DNA of 64,000 nt from Xenopus tropicalis (lineage: Eukaryota > Chordata > Amphibia > Anura > Pipidae), in NCBI RefSeq assembly GCF_000004195.4, contig NC_030677.2, forward strand, positions 103,576,329 through 103,640,328, given 5' to 3'. The notes beneath the pieces were generated by a model. The model saw nothing but the letters and a program-made list of their open reading frames with translations. It had not been told where the DNA came from and did no database searches. The position numbers and the translations under genes are program-made. Shown here in pieces: positions 10,606-23,032 of the stretch; positions within the stretch are counted from its first letter, which is position 1, and every line of letters begins with the position of its first letter.

Positions 10606-10760
10606 GCTCCTGCTCCTTATTCGGCTCCTCGTACGGCGGCGACAGGACCTTTTATAAGGTTGCGCCCCGTGCGTACGTGTGACGTCACACGTACGCACGG
10701 GCGCAACCTTATAAAAGGACTTGTTGCCGCCGTAGGAGGAGCCGAATAAGAAGCAGGAGC
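10606..10760. repeat. 155-bp hairpin with central CRE and outward TATA-like boxes
   Basis: Near-perfect inverted repeat with arms of about 75 bp centred at 10683/10684. The centre is the palindrome TGACGTCA (10680-10687), a CRE/ATF-type site. Each arm carries a TATA-like word reading outward, AACCTTATAAAAGGAC on the right and its mirror on the left. A degenerate version lies at about 50400-50525 with TGACATCA. Confidence 0.85.
10680..10687. promoter_or_regulatory. Consensus CRE (TGACGTCA)
   Basis: Perfect 8-bp CRE at the exact centre of the hairpin. Binding by CREB/ATF proteins is known for this sequence in general; its use here is an inference. Confidence 0.4.
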
Positions 10761-10925
10761 CGCAAGAAGAGACGGAGTCGGAGCGGCTCGGCTGCAGCCA
10801 GCGCATCCCGCTGGCCAGGATAGTTTAATGAATGTTCTGCATTTCCGTAATGCGGGACATTCATTGAACAATCCGGGACAGCGGGACGCGCTGTAAAAAC
10901 CGGGACGGGACAGTTGGGGGGTATG

Positions 10926-13900
10926 GTGTGTGTCAACCATTCTGGACAGCTGGGTGGAGTTGAATGTTTTCAATTGATATATGTGAAGTAATTAGTAAGG
11001 GGTTACCTAGAGACTGTCGAATGAGGCACAAGAATGGTCAGTTGCCTTAAAGAAAAACTACAGTATATCCCAGAATGAATACATATCCAACAGAGTTTAT
11101 ATTATGTTAAGTGACCTATTAAAGAACCTTGCCAAACTGGAATATATACCAGTAAATATTGCCTTTTCTTTTGAGCCACCATTTAGTTAGATCACATGAC
11201 CAGAAAAAATGCAACTCTAACTGTAACAGTAGTAATTGTGTTAGTAAAAGACAGAACTCTATCCAGTCATTGGCACAGTCAGGTGGTTCTGTACCTGAAA
11301 ATGCTCTTATGTGAATTAGAACTACCCTGTGTGCCTTCGGTCAGCCACCTAATATATGTAAGCATCTAGTTGTTATTTCAAGGAATTATTTAGGATCTTT
11401 GGTTAATTTCTAATTAAGACCACTGGTTTAACAAGTGCTGTCTTTTAAAGTATATTTTAATAAACTAATGGATTATGTTTAAAAAAAATGTCCAAAGAAT
11501 TAATGTATCAGGGTTACATAAGTAGGAGGGTTACATAACTCAAGACGACAGTAACAAAACAAAATCTCCCAGTTGGGATTGGATAATTGGGAAGTGGGCT
11601 AGGTTTAGGGCAGATCAAAGTGTGCCTGGCATAACTTGGCATGACCAGGTGATGAGGGCCTGGGCCTAAATTGTCTGGTTTAGGTTCGGTATGGGGTTAG
11701 CAATTATGGGGGTTATGATTACATATAAATACATACATAAAACTGTGCTGATGTTACAGTTATGCTTATTTTATTATAGGTTTAACCATAGCTGAATAAA
11801 CTACATTTCACTGTTCCATAACAGAATTCCAATCTGTGATTAATGTGGCTGTTAGACTGGGCATGTCTGATTTCATCACAAGACCTTGGACTTCATCCAT
11901 TTCTAGAAACATGCAGCCTTTAGCCTTCTGCTGGCAAGTTGTCTCCTGAAATTGAATTCCATTGGGGGCCAAGAAATTATTCAACATTTGATTTCTCTAG
12001 GTTTAAGCAATATTTCCCAAGAAATGTTTACTTGACATATGGAACTTTATAAAATAGAGATGGGTGAAAATGTCATAATAACTCTACAAACACATAAACT
12101 CATTCATACCTTCATGCCATTTGGTCAAATTCAGAGCAAACCATGGATGCATTGGTGTTGGTAAATGGAACATTTTTTGCTGACTAAGAGACAGATTTAT
12201 CAGAATTTGAGTTTAGGGAAAAAACACGCAGACATGAAAAAAATAACTTCGACAAAGCTTGTGTGACTTGAACGCCAGCTTATTAGAATATTTCTGTGCG
12301 TGTTTTGTCTAAGAAAAAAGGTTACATGCTGGCGAGAATCACATTATTCATTTTCAATGAGCCTATAAAACTCAAATGTTTTAATAACTGAAAAAATAAA
12401 TAAATAAATAGACACAATTATCATTGATTTATATTGAACTTTGCCAGCTTTTACTTGCTCTGAGCTTTCAGAAAGAGCCAGTGCTACACATTAGAGAACT
12501 GCTTTCAGGTAACCAAGCCGGACTTGGATTTCTTACTATTGAGTGCTATTCTGATCTACTAGGATCTTGCTACCTTCCCATTGTTCTACTGATCATCTGC
12601 TGGGGGGGGGGGGGGGGGGTTGATATCACCTCAAGAGGCTGGGGGCATTTTTTTTATAAAAAAAAAAAAAAAAGAAATGCATTATAAATACGGCCCTGCA
12701 TGTACAAGTTGAATTAAATGGCAAAACTGAAAAACCCAAAGGAAATCAGCCAAGCACTATAGATACTGGTTTTACTTTTACAAGTGATGCTGTCATATTG
12801 AGGGAAGGGCAAATATCAGTTGTGATTTATGGTCCTAACATATTCAACTAAGAACTATTATTACAAAGAGTGACTTAAATGTAAATATACCAGGTTGAAG
12901 GATGACATTACACAGCAAGGAAAGCTTTGATTCCTTTGTCATTTAGTTTAGTAAAGTTCACATAATATGATTTATATATACAAGTTTATACAATATGATT
13001 TATATAAAACATCCTACTTGAAATTAGTGTCTATGCAGGACTGCGCCAAGTGCCGTTTGTTCAGGTACCAATGCCCTGTTGGGAGCCCTGCCAATATTTG
13101 AGCTCTCTGTAAGACTGAGTATCTGTAGTCCCCTGGCAACCTCACAGGAGTTGCTTCCAAGCAGATATGGGGAGTGTTTATTTAGACAAGCAAACTGAAC
13201 ATTACTGTTATATTCCAAAAATTTAAATATTTTGCGTTATTTTAGATGCCAGCAATGCATTAAAAAAAAGATTGTTTACTGAAAAATATGCTGTTTGGGA
13301 GGTCACATAAAGTAGGTTTACCAGTTTGTGCAATTCACTGCAGGGACTGGCTGGATGTTCCCATGACAAAGAAACAGACAATCCAATGGTTAAGATGAAG
13401 GGGCCCCTTACTTGTGTCTTTTGTAGAATCATTCAGTCCTTTTAAGGTAATTGCTGCTGACTTGAAAACCACTAACTTGTTATTATCAAAGGATAAAAAT
13501 AGGCTGTGCATTAGCCTGCTGCCTGAGTCTCTCAATCTCTTGCCACTTCAGATCTTATCAGAATTTCTAGTCTACTGTACAAGAGTGTGGAATTGCCAAA
13601 GCTGATAAGATCCATTAATAAGAGGCCAGTAAAGCATTCTACAGTTGGAAATACTAGATAATTTGTACTATAGCAGCATTTTTTAGTAAGGGAAATTTGG
13701 GCTGTGCAGTAGCCACATTTGAGTTTTTTTCCAATTAATGACCAGCACCCCCAAGCAAACTTGCATTCTAATCTAAGTATTTGACTTTAGCAGACATAAC
13801 TACTCCAGTAGCTATGTATTTTTACATATGCATTGTTTTACTATTTAGCAAGGACTGATATGCATATCTGTGATCTGACTGGCTGATGTAATTCAGCCAA

Positions 13901-14112
13901 TCTGCTCATTGAAGGGGCATGCACAGTAATGATCAGTGCCTGCTCCTCCTCCCTGCTATGTGAGTACCCTGGCTGGCTGAGTAAAGATACCTTATGCAAC
14001 ACTACCAGTGCAGGTAGACATAATTAAAATTATCGATTTTTTTTATTAAACCAAATTGCAAATATCATGACTATATGAATCTCCTTGTTTTAATTTTTTT
14101 TTTTAATAAAGG
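10926..14112. other. Long gap with a G18 run
   Basis: No gene, LINE or MITE ends that I can support. It holds a G18 homopolymer (12602-12619), an A17 run (12658-12674) and an AAAT microsatellite near 12394-12412. Short open frames show no family signal. Confidence 0.5.
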
Positions 14113-14579
14113 TCAGATAGTTAAGTTGGGTTGAAAAAAGACCAAAGTCCATCAAGGTTAACCCCTCCAAGGGAACTCAGCACACACATAAACCTATACT
14201 GCCCTATCTATACACTCACATACTGCGTATAAAATATATACTGAATACCAACATCGATATTAATTGTAGATTTTAGTATCCCAGTAGCCTTGAATATTGT
14301 GCTTGTTCAAGAAATCATCCAAACTGCTCTTAAAGACATTAACAGAATCTGCCATCACATAATCACTAGGAAAGACTAACAGGAATATAATTTTCAGGCT
14401 GAGAACGGGACCCCTATTTGAATAACGGCACCACATTAGCAATTCGTCAGTCTCTCTGCACCATGCCACTCAATGAATCCTGAAAAATAAAGTGAAGACT
14501 TTGGCATGACAGAGCTAAGGTTGTTTAATACCCTGGGATGAATACCATCTGTTCCTGGACCCTTGTTTACCTTTACATG

Positions 14580-14765
14580 TTAAAGTCTCTTTTGAATGAA
14601 AAATAAGTGTTCAGGATTTGATTCTATTTTAGCTTGTCTGATCACATTTTTGCATGCTTTATTTGCTTCCTTGTACCTGATGAAAGTTTCAGCTGTCCCA
14701 GCTAAAATGAATGCTTTATAAACATTATTTTTTCTTACCAACCTCAACACTAACACTATGACCAA
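14580..14765 (-). pseudogene. CR1 ORF2 fragment between endonuclease and RT
   Basis: The minus-strand frame contains RYKEANKACKNVIRQAKIE, which resembles the linker of CR1 ORF2 between the endonuclease and reverse transcriptase domains (basic helix with YK..N...VIR.AK). It is open for 61 codons only and has no catalytic residues. Assignment leans on its position in the LINE. Confidence 0.5.
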
Positions 14766-15002
14766 ACCATAAAGGTTTTGCTTTACTATGCCTTTCCTTG
14801 CTTACAAGGGGAATATACTGACCTGTATACTTGTTAAGCAACATTTTAAAGATATTCCATTATCCTTCTGTGTTTAACCCTGTGAAAAACCTTAACCAGT
14901 TAGATGGTAAACTGTATGCCACCCTCACTCCTCCCCCATGACCCCTAGCTAATACCACTGCTAGGTCTACACTAACTATCCGATAATACTCTAGCTCACC
15001 CC

Positions 15003-15540
15003 ACCTCCCCTTGCCTAGTTTAAACACTCCTCCAGCCTCTTAGCCATTCTTTCCCCTTGCACAGTGGACCCCCTTCCATTGAGGTGCAATCTGTCATGGT
15101 TAAATAGATTGTACCCCAAGGAAAAGTCAGCCAGTGCTCTAGGAACCCTAACCCTTCCTTCCTACACCAAGACTTTAGCCAAGCATTTAGCTCCCTAAGC
15201 TTCAGCTGTCTCCTTAAACTAGCACGTGGAGCGCCAAAAACAACAGAAAAAATTATATTGGAGGACCTTTCCTTAATCTTAAAGCCTAAATCCCTGAACT
15301 CACTCTTTAAGGTCCTACACCTACCATTAATTTTGTCATTAGTACCAATGTCTACCAAGACATATGGGTAGTGCCCAGCCCCACCCCACCCAATAATTTG
15401 TTGTCCTGATCAACCACATGCCGAACCCTGGTACCAGGTAGACAGCAAACGGTTGAAAGATAACCTTTCCACTTTTCTAATGATTAAATCCCCTATAATC
15501 ACAATCTGTTTAGGTCTAGCTTTGCTCTCCTCCTCACCAG
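15003..15540 (-). pseudogene. CR1 ORF1 SGNH-esterase domain remnant
   Basis: CR1 ORF1 proteins carry an SGNH-type esterase domain. Here the minus strand encodes, in order, IVIIGDLIIRKVERL (block I, about 15500-15465), YVLVDIGTND (about 15365-15335), a long intact middle ending WCRKEGLGFLEHW, and HDRLHLNGRGSTVQGERM (block V, about 15105-15050). The block I catalytic Ser is replaced: GDS has become GDL (codon TTA at 15487-15485). A stop lies between block I and GTND, and a frameshift near 15115 separates block V from the middle part. It is clearly dead. Confidence 0.75.
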
Positions 15541-15773
15541 TACTATAGAAACTGGTCTCCCGGCTGTTAGAGAGATCAGCCCCATCTATTACTGCCAGTC
15601 CAAAGCTCTAACTGTCACCCAGCTTACTGCCTCATCATGCTGCCACTGCTCTCCTTCCCCCCCCCCCCCGAAATATCTGACCCCGCTAGCTACAGCTCAG
15701 TGAGCAAGAGATCCCTCTCAAGATTGTCAATTGAGAGCAGATTCTTCCCATAATTCAGTGCTTCCTGAGTAAT

Positions 15774-15806
15774 GAGTTTCCAGATAATGGATCCCATAGC
15801 TGTACA
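15774..15806. mobile_element. Palindromic CAGGTATGGGA MITE, terminal fragment
   Basis: Only GAGTTTCCAGATAATGGATC followed by CCATAGCTG remains. It directly abuts the 5' end of the CR1 copy. Confidence 0.5.
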
Positions 15807-18426
15807 CTAATTTACTCTTCCTTCCATTTATATACATTATTTACCTAGATGCAGCCTTCTATTAACTTTCTGATAATATGCACTGTACCTCATTGGCCAA
15901 ACTTAGCAATGCAGTAGAAATCACATGAAAAATCACAGTTGTTCTAAAATCCATAGAGCCCTAAAGGGCAGTGATGTTTTAATGAACATATATTTGAAGT
16001 AGAAAAAAAATAATCACAAAGAAGACAAGTATCAATACTTAAAAAAATAGCCATTTCTTTTGTACAGCCAGTGACGATGCATATTAAAATGAGGGACTGG
16101 TACACTGCCTGCATTTTTCTAATTTTTTTTATTGCTCAGTGGGATATTATGTTGATATTATAGCTGTATTTATGTTGTTCCCCATGTGGCAAATGTAAAT
16201 GCTTGCTTCTCTTAATATACAACAGTAATATGTTTTGATATGTATGAGCATATACATTTTCATTTGTTTATTTTACTTTATAGGAAGTATCATTTCTTAT
16301 TAATATGGTATTTCACTAGACTGCAAATAGAGCTAACTGTTTTATTTTTTAAATATTTTAAAATATGAGCTTTTAATATATATTAGTTGGAGTGAAGCTT
16401 TCCTCCCACAGAACATGGGTGCTAACTTCTAAAATGGTATTTCTATGTGGAATTAGGTGTAGTGATTTGTACATGTATTTGTCTTAGTGACTAAATGCTT
16501 TCATACTGTGGCCTAGAGAATGGGTGTTGGTATGGAACACAAAGGTTTAGTGTGATTCGAAAATGTTGCCACATTGGGAACCTGAGCCCTACGTGGTGGT
16601 GTAGGAGCTCTGGTGGTCCCTATTGGCTGGCAGCAGACATCAGTGATGTTCTAAACCTGGTTTAGGAGCAAACCATGGGGGCTGCCAGGGAGGATAAGAG
16701 AGGTTAACAGACTATGAATTATCAGGTTGATTAATATAGGCTAATATAAGCAAGTGTGTGCTGGAGATGAGTGAAGTAAATGTGGGAGAGTAGTACCATT
16801 TGTTGAGAAATGCTGATTGTTTTGTTAATAGATAAAACAAGGTTATAGTATTAGGATGTGTTAATCTGAAATTCTTTTGCAGCAGCCATTGTGCCATGGA
16901 AGGTCTCAGGGGAGACTGCTGAAGATTATGTGAACCATGAGTGATGGTATTCTGCAGACATGAGGATGTGTCTGGTTTTTACCAGAGGGAAGTGTATGGG
17001 AAAAATAAAAAGGTAATCTCATAAATAGGTAGCAAAGGGCAGGTCTGACCAGTAGGTGGCAGCAACTTAGAAGGCTAGCCACTGGGAGAGTATGTAATGA
17101 TAAAAGGAACAGGAAACTATAGGAGAGTAGCCAGTCTGGCAGTGGTTAGTGTCAGGAAAAGAAGCATCACTAAGAGGGAGAGATTATGCCTGAACGCCCA
17201 GAGGTGATTGTTATGCACTGCTGGTTGAAAAGTTGAGATGACTTGAAAACCAGATCCAGACTTCCATACCTAATTTGTGAATTTTACAAATTTATACCTT
17301 CTCATCTAAATGGGCAAACACTAGCCTGTGTAAGGGTCCAATATGGTCTCTCATTCTGTTGAGGTATTCATAGCTATTGCTTATTTTTAAAAGTATTCTT
17401 CCCTGAAAGCAGAGTGAAATCTGCAATTAGTTGTTTATTTGTGGTAGTTAACTATTCCAAAAAGCTAAAATTCCAGTGATAGCACAAAACCCAGTGATGG
17501 AATATATTTTAAGGAAGTGGTAGGACAAGCATTTTGAAATTTAGTGTAGATGATTAACAACTAAAATGTATTGAGCAATAATTTGCCTGTGGGGAGCAAA
17601 ACCACAGGGCCAACAAAATACTCCAAATCACCATCGCATACCTATAGCGTTTTGTTTTTTTCAACTTTATAGGTGAGTTTCTAGCATTGTATCCCTGTCC
17701 CACAGGGTTACAAGGTGCTGGGGAGACAAAATGTCTCATATCCCTAAAGTGTGGAGCTGGTGTCAGTGTTTTAAACAATTGGAGCTTCAGTTTGTCTAGT
17801 AACTATCTAGTTTTTATACAGTGAGAATGATTGATTGAGTTCTGAGTTCTGAGGCCTGCACTGGGTGAAGTCAGGGCACTTTGAAAATAATCATAGGAAC
17901 ATTCAAAAGTTCAAGGTGGTGTGAGACAGAGGCATATGAGCAAAAACAAATATATAGCTTGGCCAATGAATAGAGAAAATGTAGTTTGTAGATAAGGGCA
18001 AGGAAAGATTTGGGTAGAAATAGAGAAAGAGACATACTGTTATCATTTATACAGATACTTCCTGTAACAAATTGCTTCATAAAAAATGGTTCCAATTTGT
18101 TCAGAATCCTGCCCTGATGAAAAAATTTTCAGACCTTTATAGGAAGATTGGGGGGGGGGGGGGGGTACAGATAAGAAAAACAAATATTCTAGGACTCACG
18201 ATCACTAAGCATAACATGAGGAAATAAAATTCAGCAGAATTGCACTTCATGCAGTCAACTATACAAGCACCATGTTGCAGTTGGACAGTTGCACCTACCT
18301 TTTTGCATGAGGCCTATATTTATCATCTGCCTTTACCAGGTGGTAGGAATAGGCTCCCATTGTGTGTGCGGCTGCAGGTGCTTGCTGTTATACCAACTAA
18401 ATCTTGCAAAGTTGAAGGTAGTATAA
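15807..18426. other. Long gap with a G16 run
   Basis: AT-rich DNA without a recognisable gene or element. A G16 homopolymer spans 18150-18165. Confidence 0.5.
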
Positions 18427-18604
18427 AGGTGGCCATACACAGGCTGATAAAAGTTTCGGTCGAAGTTGGCAGATTATTGGCCCACATATGGGGCCCTCAG
18501 ATGGGCTTCGATGAATATCTGCCCGAACATGAAGCATATCAGAGAGAGATCCGCTTGTTTGTTAACTTTGCCAAATAAGCAGATCTTTCAGTGTATGGCC
18601 AGCT
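18427..18604. mobile_element. AGGTGGCCATACAC-type MITE
   Basis: The left end AGGTGGCCATACACAGGC pairs with the right end GTGTATGGCCAGCT, flanked by TAA and TTA. The TWA-like flanks suggest the PIF/Harbinger superfamily. Relatives lie at 21185, 26820, 27728 and 46033. Confidence 0.7.
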
Positions 18605-19364
18605 TTACTGTAGGCCGGTGTCCCACCTCATTTTTCTTGGTACAGACTACAGTATGTGTGTATCACTGTTGTTTTCACATCCGGTGTCTGGCACAAAATT
18701 CTTCATCTGATTTAGGCTACGTAATTGCCTTTTAATATTGGGAAGGGATGTTCCAAAAAAAATTGAACAGCAATTTTATTTAAACATCAGTAAATTAAAC
18801 CTTTCACCCTTTACAATTTTTTAAATTGCAGTATGGATTATTACTATCCAATGTTTATATGTAGTGGTCCAATTGGGTTTTTGGGTCAGAATATACAGTA
18901 CAGTCAAACACTACAAAGACCAATTTTAAGTTCCTGGTTCTACACTATTTTTTAATAGCTCAACCCATTTTAATTAGTAATTTTTCTGGATTTTATACCT
19001 TGCATTCCTGCGTTTTACACTAAAAAACACCTGTAAATCCTCTGTGAATTATATTTTAAGGAGATTAAGCTGTCATAGAAAACAGAATTATATCTTGCAA
19101 TGAGTCCTTTTGTAAATAATGAATTCCATTTAGTTTGGCCACCTGCAAATGACTTATTGCTGTATGTTGTATGTGTGACTTTCATAAGCTGTAGTGTACA
19201 AATGATTGCTTTACAGGATAAACCTTGTCACTAACATAGTACTGTATTGCTAGTTAAAACTGACTCCTTTGCTTATTTAAGCTAAAGTTGCTTTATCATA
19301 TTTCTTTGATTTTAGATTTTCTTGGATTTTACATCAAACAAATACATTATACTTATATGATTTA
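18605..19364. other. Gap, nothing recognised
   Basis: No gene or repeat ends supported. Confidence 0.5.
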
Positions 19365-19592
19365 GAACTGTGGACCCCAACCAGTGGCTCATAAGCAACA
19401 TGTTGCTCACCAACCCTTTGGATTTTGCTCTCAGTGCCCTTAAACCAGGTAGTTATTTTTGAATTCCTGACTTGGTGGCAAGTTTTGGTTGAATAAAAAC
19501 AAGATTTACTACCAAATAAAGCCTCCTGTAAGATGATAGTGTGCACAGAGGCTACCTAATAGCCAATCTTATCCCTTATTAGGCATCTTTCA
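19365..19592. mobile_element. hAT-type MITE (AACATGTTGCTCACCAACCC family), partial
   Basis: Shares AACATGTTGCTCACCAACCC, TATTTTTGAATT and AGCCTCCTGTA words in order with the copy at 28215-28446. Ends are degraded. Confidence 0.65.
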
Positions 19593-19654
19593 AGAGTAAG
19601 AAAGAATTATGACGCCATACGGAAAAGTCTGTAAACTCATTGTTAGGCAGTCAG

Positions 19655-19840
19655 TTAAAGGAGAAGGAAAGTTAAGATCACTGGAGGGGTACCAAATGTT
19701 ATAACAGCTGACCTTGTACCCCAGGCTGGTGCTCCTTCTATGTGAGCACAGGTAGAGATAAACTTCTTCAACTTCTTCATTTGCAATGGTCCAAGGCCGA
19801 CACATGCGCAGTGGAGCGCCCTTCCAGTGATTATTACTTC
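19655..19840. mobile_element. T2-type MITE, GC-rich subtype, left part
   Basis: Starts TTAAAGGAGAAGGAAAG at 19655 and keeps CCCAGGCTGGTGCTCC and a CATGCGCAGTGGAG word from the subtype at 5608. The right end is not found. Confidence 0.65.
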
Positions 19841-21184
19841 CCTGCTTATTTAAGCCATCTAGTCATGAAAAAATCTTTCCCATGGCCCAGCCCTATATGT
19901 TCTTGCTCACCTCAGAAATGGTCTTCACGTGCCATCATCAAACCATTCCTGCAATGCAAAAGAATTAGATCCAGACCATACAAAAACCAATACATTTAAA
20001 TATGTCATTATTTGAATTACAGACTAGTGATTTAATTGATAAATTTGCACTTTGTACTTCAGTGTTAGAATTCCTTTCAGGCATTTACTGTATATAACTT
20101 ACCCTGAGGACATGAACCTGGACTTCAATCAATAAAAGCTTTTAAAATAGTTGCTCACCTCAAGCACACGTGTATTCACTAAATATTTATAAATGACATA
20201 AAGTCAAAGGCCATAGAAAGGTTTAATGGGCTGAGCATATTAAACAATTGGGCAACAATGGCCTCCTGTTGATATTATTGCAAAAAAAAATCCATTGTAA
20301 GGGCGAGGCAGCCCTTTGTATGCCTGTCAGGATTTCCAGGTCAGTAGCTTTCTGTTACTATGGACGCATAGCAGGTTGCTATACAAAGGCATTGGTTGAA
20401 AGCAGTTAGTGGTATAATCCAGCCAAGTGTTCTGGTGACAGTGAATGATATGTTTATTTGATAGTTCAGCCGTGCCAGAACAGTGGTCAGCTAATGACAT
20501 CTCCATGTTCAATTGTGTATGTTTTTCTCTGGGAACAAAGTGTTCTACGCACTTGGTAATTTGCATTATCTTTGTCAACACACAAAACCACTACTGTACA
20601 AAAAGGGCTCTATATTTGTTAAGGCTTTATACAACAGCATATTTACATATTAAAATACAGTGGTAATTATGAAGTAAAAGTAAATGATGGCTTCATACAT
20701 CAACCAAAATACATTTCCTTAGCACTCCAGTTATTGGCTGTTTGCCATTGTGACAGAAACAATAAACTGTAAATGCAATATAAATGTACGTGGGGATTTC
20801 TCATAGGGCAAATGTCCTCTGTAACTAAAAATAAGAATCATTCTCTCAGCAGGGGACATAAAGTTCCTTGGACTGCTGATTTTAGCTGCCAGGAAAATTA
20901 TATTGCAGCAGTGGCAAGAGGCAAGCTATCTATTCCACCTGAAATTAGACTGAGCTAAGGCTGCAATCCAAAAAAATGAAACAGGTAGACAAATGGTTTT
21001 ATTAGATACATTTCAGCCCTTTCGAGAACTTTCGAGAACTTTAAAGCCCTCAAAGCCTTTAAAAATCATTTGGTATGTCTTGGAAACGTTATGGGAAAAA
21101 CTGCAGTAATTTAAAGGGCCAGCTACTCACTTGTAAGTTTTGGACAATTTGAAGCAGAGCACAAATACTTTTTTCTCATACTAA
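19841..21184. other. Gap, nothing recognised
   Basis: No supported gene. A short local duplication of TTCGAGAAC lies near 21021-21041, and a TTAAAGGGCC word near 21110 may be a T2 remnant. Confidence 0.45.
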
Positions 21185-21405
21185 AGGCGGCCATACACAC
21201 TAATAACTGCTCGTTTGGCAAGGTCACCAAACAAGCGTATCTTCTTCCTATGTGTCCACCTAAGGTGGCTGATAGGATCCAATCATTTGGCCCTGGGGCC
21301 AAACAATCTAATTAAAACAACAGGCATAGGAGCTGTAGGGACTGCATCAATAAGCCGAAAAATCAAACCTGCATGATCGACCTGCATGATCGGGGGGCCC
21401 ATACA
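21185..21405. mobile_element. AGGTGGCCATACAC-type MITE, degraded
   Basis: The left end AGGCGGCCATACACAC follows TAA. The interior has CACCTAAGGTGGC and GCATGATCGACC. The right end is eroded near GGGGGGCCCATACATG. Confidence 0.6.
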
Positions 21406-22084
21406 TGAGCATGCTGTGGCATGCTAATATGCTAGTAGAGCTCTCAGAACTCCACAGTTATTTAACATGACATAAAATTTTAGGCTTTTTTATTTTTTTA
21501 TTACATTTTTATGAAATTTTGGAGGCTAGCCTGTGAGAGATAGCTTCATCCTCACATTTATGGGTTTTCCTAAGGATGACTGTATAACCATTGTGTTAAA
21601 AAACTGCTCCATCTGAGAAAGTAATTCCTTCAGATATTTGAATACAAGCTGTACAAGATCTGAACATTTCTGTTATTCCCTTAAAATGAGTAATGACAGC
21701 ATGCACACAGTTTTCTAGTAGGATGTCACATTTGTTTTAATGATTAGTCACATAAAGAATGAGTTGAATAATTATTCATCATTGCAATGGCACTTTTATA
21801 CATTCATACAATCCCATCACCCACCAGGTTTTTTGAGGACTTACAAGTAAACTGAAAACCATCTAAGCATTATTTACAGTGCCAAATATTGACTCATTGT
21901 ATGATGGCAGCTTTTTTCTATTGCAGTTGCTTATTCTTATAGAATTTGAGGATTTCAGAGCTTGCGCTCCATCTTGTAATTTTGCACACTGTTTCTCCAC
22001 ACTATTCAGACCCTCCTAAACTGTAAGCCCTACAGAGAGGGACCCTATTTCTTCTTTTGTCACTTAACACTTAAACAGGTTATT
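21406..22084. other. Gap, nothing recognised
   Basis: AT-rich, no gene seen. Confidence 0.5.
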
Positions 22085-22439
22085 GACCTGTAAAATAACT
22101 TTTAGTGTGATGTAGAGAGTTCTATTCTGAGACAGGTTGCAATAGGTCTTCATTTTTTATTATTTGTGGTTTTTGAATTATTTTGACTTTTGTTAGCATG
22201 TCTCCAGTTTTAAATTTTGGCAGCTATCTGGTTGCTGGAGTCCAATTTAACCTAGCAACCAGGCAGTGGCTTGAAAGAGAGATAAGAAAATGAATAGAGG
22301 AGAGTCTACTTAAAAGATAAGTAATAAAAAGTAACAATAACAATAAAACTGTAGCCTTGCAGATTAATATTTTTTGGCTGCTGGGGTTCGTTGATACCCA
22401 TTTAATGGCTGGAAAGAGTCAGAAGAGGGAGTCAAACAT
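22085..22439. mobile_element. T2-type MITE (TTAAAGGGGTGGTTCAC family), interrupted
   Basis: Reads in the opposite orientation to the complete copy at 29607-30004. Shared words include AGGTCTTCATT, CTAGCAACCAGGCAGTGG and AAAACTGTAGCC. It stops exactly where the next T2 element begins at 22440, so that element probably inserted into it. Confidence 0.7.
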
Positions 22440-23032
22440 TTAAAGGAAATGGCAAGCCAAAATTTATAAATAGTACCAATGGATAGAGCTACAATTGCTA
22501 AAGAAAAACGCCACCCTTTTGGCTCAATTACAGCATAAAAAATGTTTAAAAACTTACTTCTAAGTTTGTGCTCTCTGCAAAGAATGGCGCGGCCATTTTG
22601 GAAATGGTAAGCCCACTTCCTTGCCATCACTATCTACACTGCGCATGCGCAACCTTCTCTCCCCCTTCCCCCCCAGAGTGCGCCCTCCTGTGCGCATGAG
22701 CAAACTTTCCTTCCCCCCAGCCTAGGCGCGCGTCCGAGCGCGCTTCTAGGGTCCGGCTCAGGGGATTTGATTGACAGGGAGCGCGCCTGCTTGTGCGCGC
22801 CCCCAGAAGAGCCAACTGCGCATGTGCAACTTAAATTACAAGTCCTCAAGTCTGGCCAAGCGCGAGGGATCATGGGAAATTTTATCACACTGCTCCTAGG
22901 ATTTCTTTGCGTTTCTGCTTCGGTTCTACTAAACTGTGGAGATATGGGGAGACTTAAGGGCACCTTTGACACAACAGATGGTAAGCCTGCAGCCTGAAAT
23001 TAACTCTTATCTAGCCTTTCCTTCTCCTTTAA
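22440..23032. mobile_element. T2-type MITE, 593-bp subtype
   Basis: TTAA ends at 22440-22443 and 23029-23032, with left TTAAAGGAAATGGCAAGCC and right CTTTCCTTCTCCTTTAA. A GC-rich centre (about 22625-22880) has CTGCGCATGCGCAAC and AACTGCGCATGTGCAAC. The right part matches the fragment at 29048-29200 in inverted orientation. Confidence 0.75.

Larger units (their letters stand above)
9823..10925. mobile_element. Minisatellite-bearing DNA element, copy A
   Basis: The left part (GACCACGCCCACTTTGTGGC) and the right end (CGGGACAGTTGGGGGGTATG, ending 10925) match the complete relative at 51708-53206. The first ~100 bp are missing. The body holds a 15-16-bp minisatellite (about 9900-10600), then a long hairpin (10606-10760), then a terminal zone of CGGGACA repeats. 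No protein-coding capacity is credible. The superfamily is not assigned. Confidence 0.7.
14113..15770 (-). mobile_element. CR1-type LINE, broken, with ORF1 esterase remnants
   Basis: On the minus strand it runs from ORF1 (about 15770-15003) through an ORF2 fragment (about 14765-14580) and C-terminal ORF2 remnants to the 3' tail at 14113 (window strand GTTGGGTTGAAAAAAGACC). Internal deletions remove most of ORF2. A C13 run at 15657-15669 lies within it. Confidence 0.75.
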
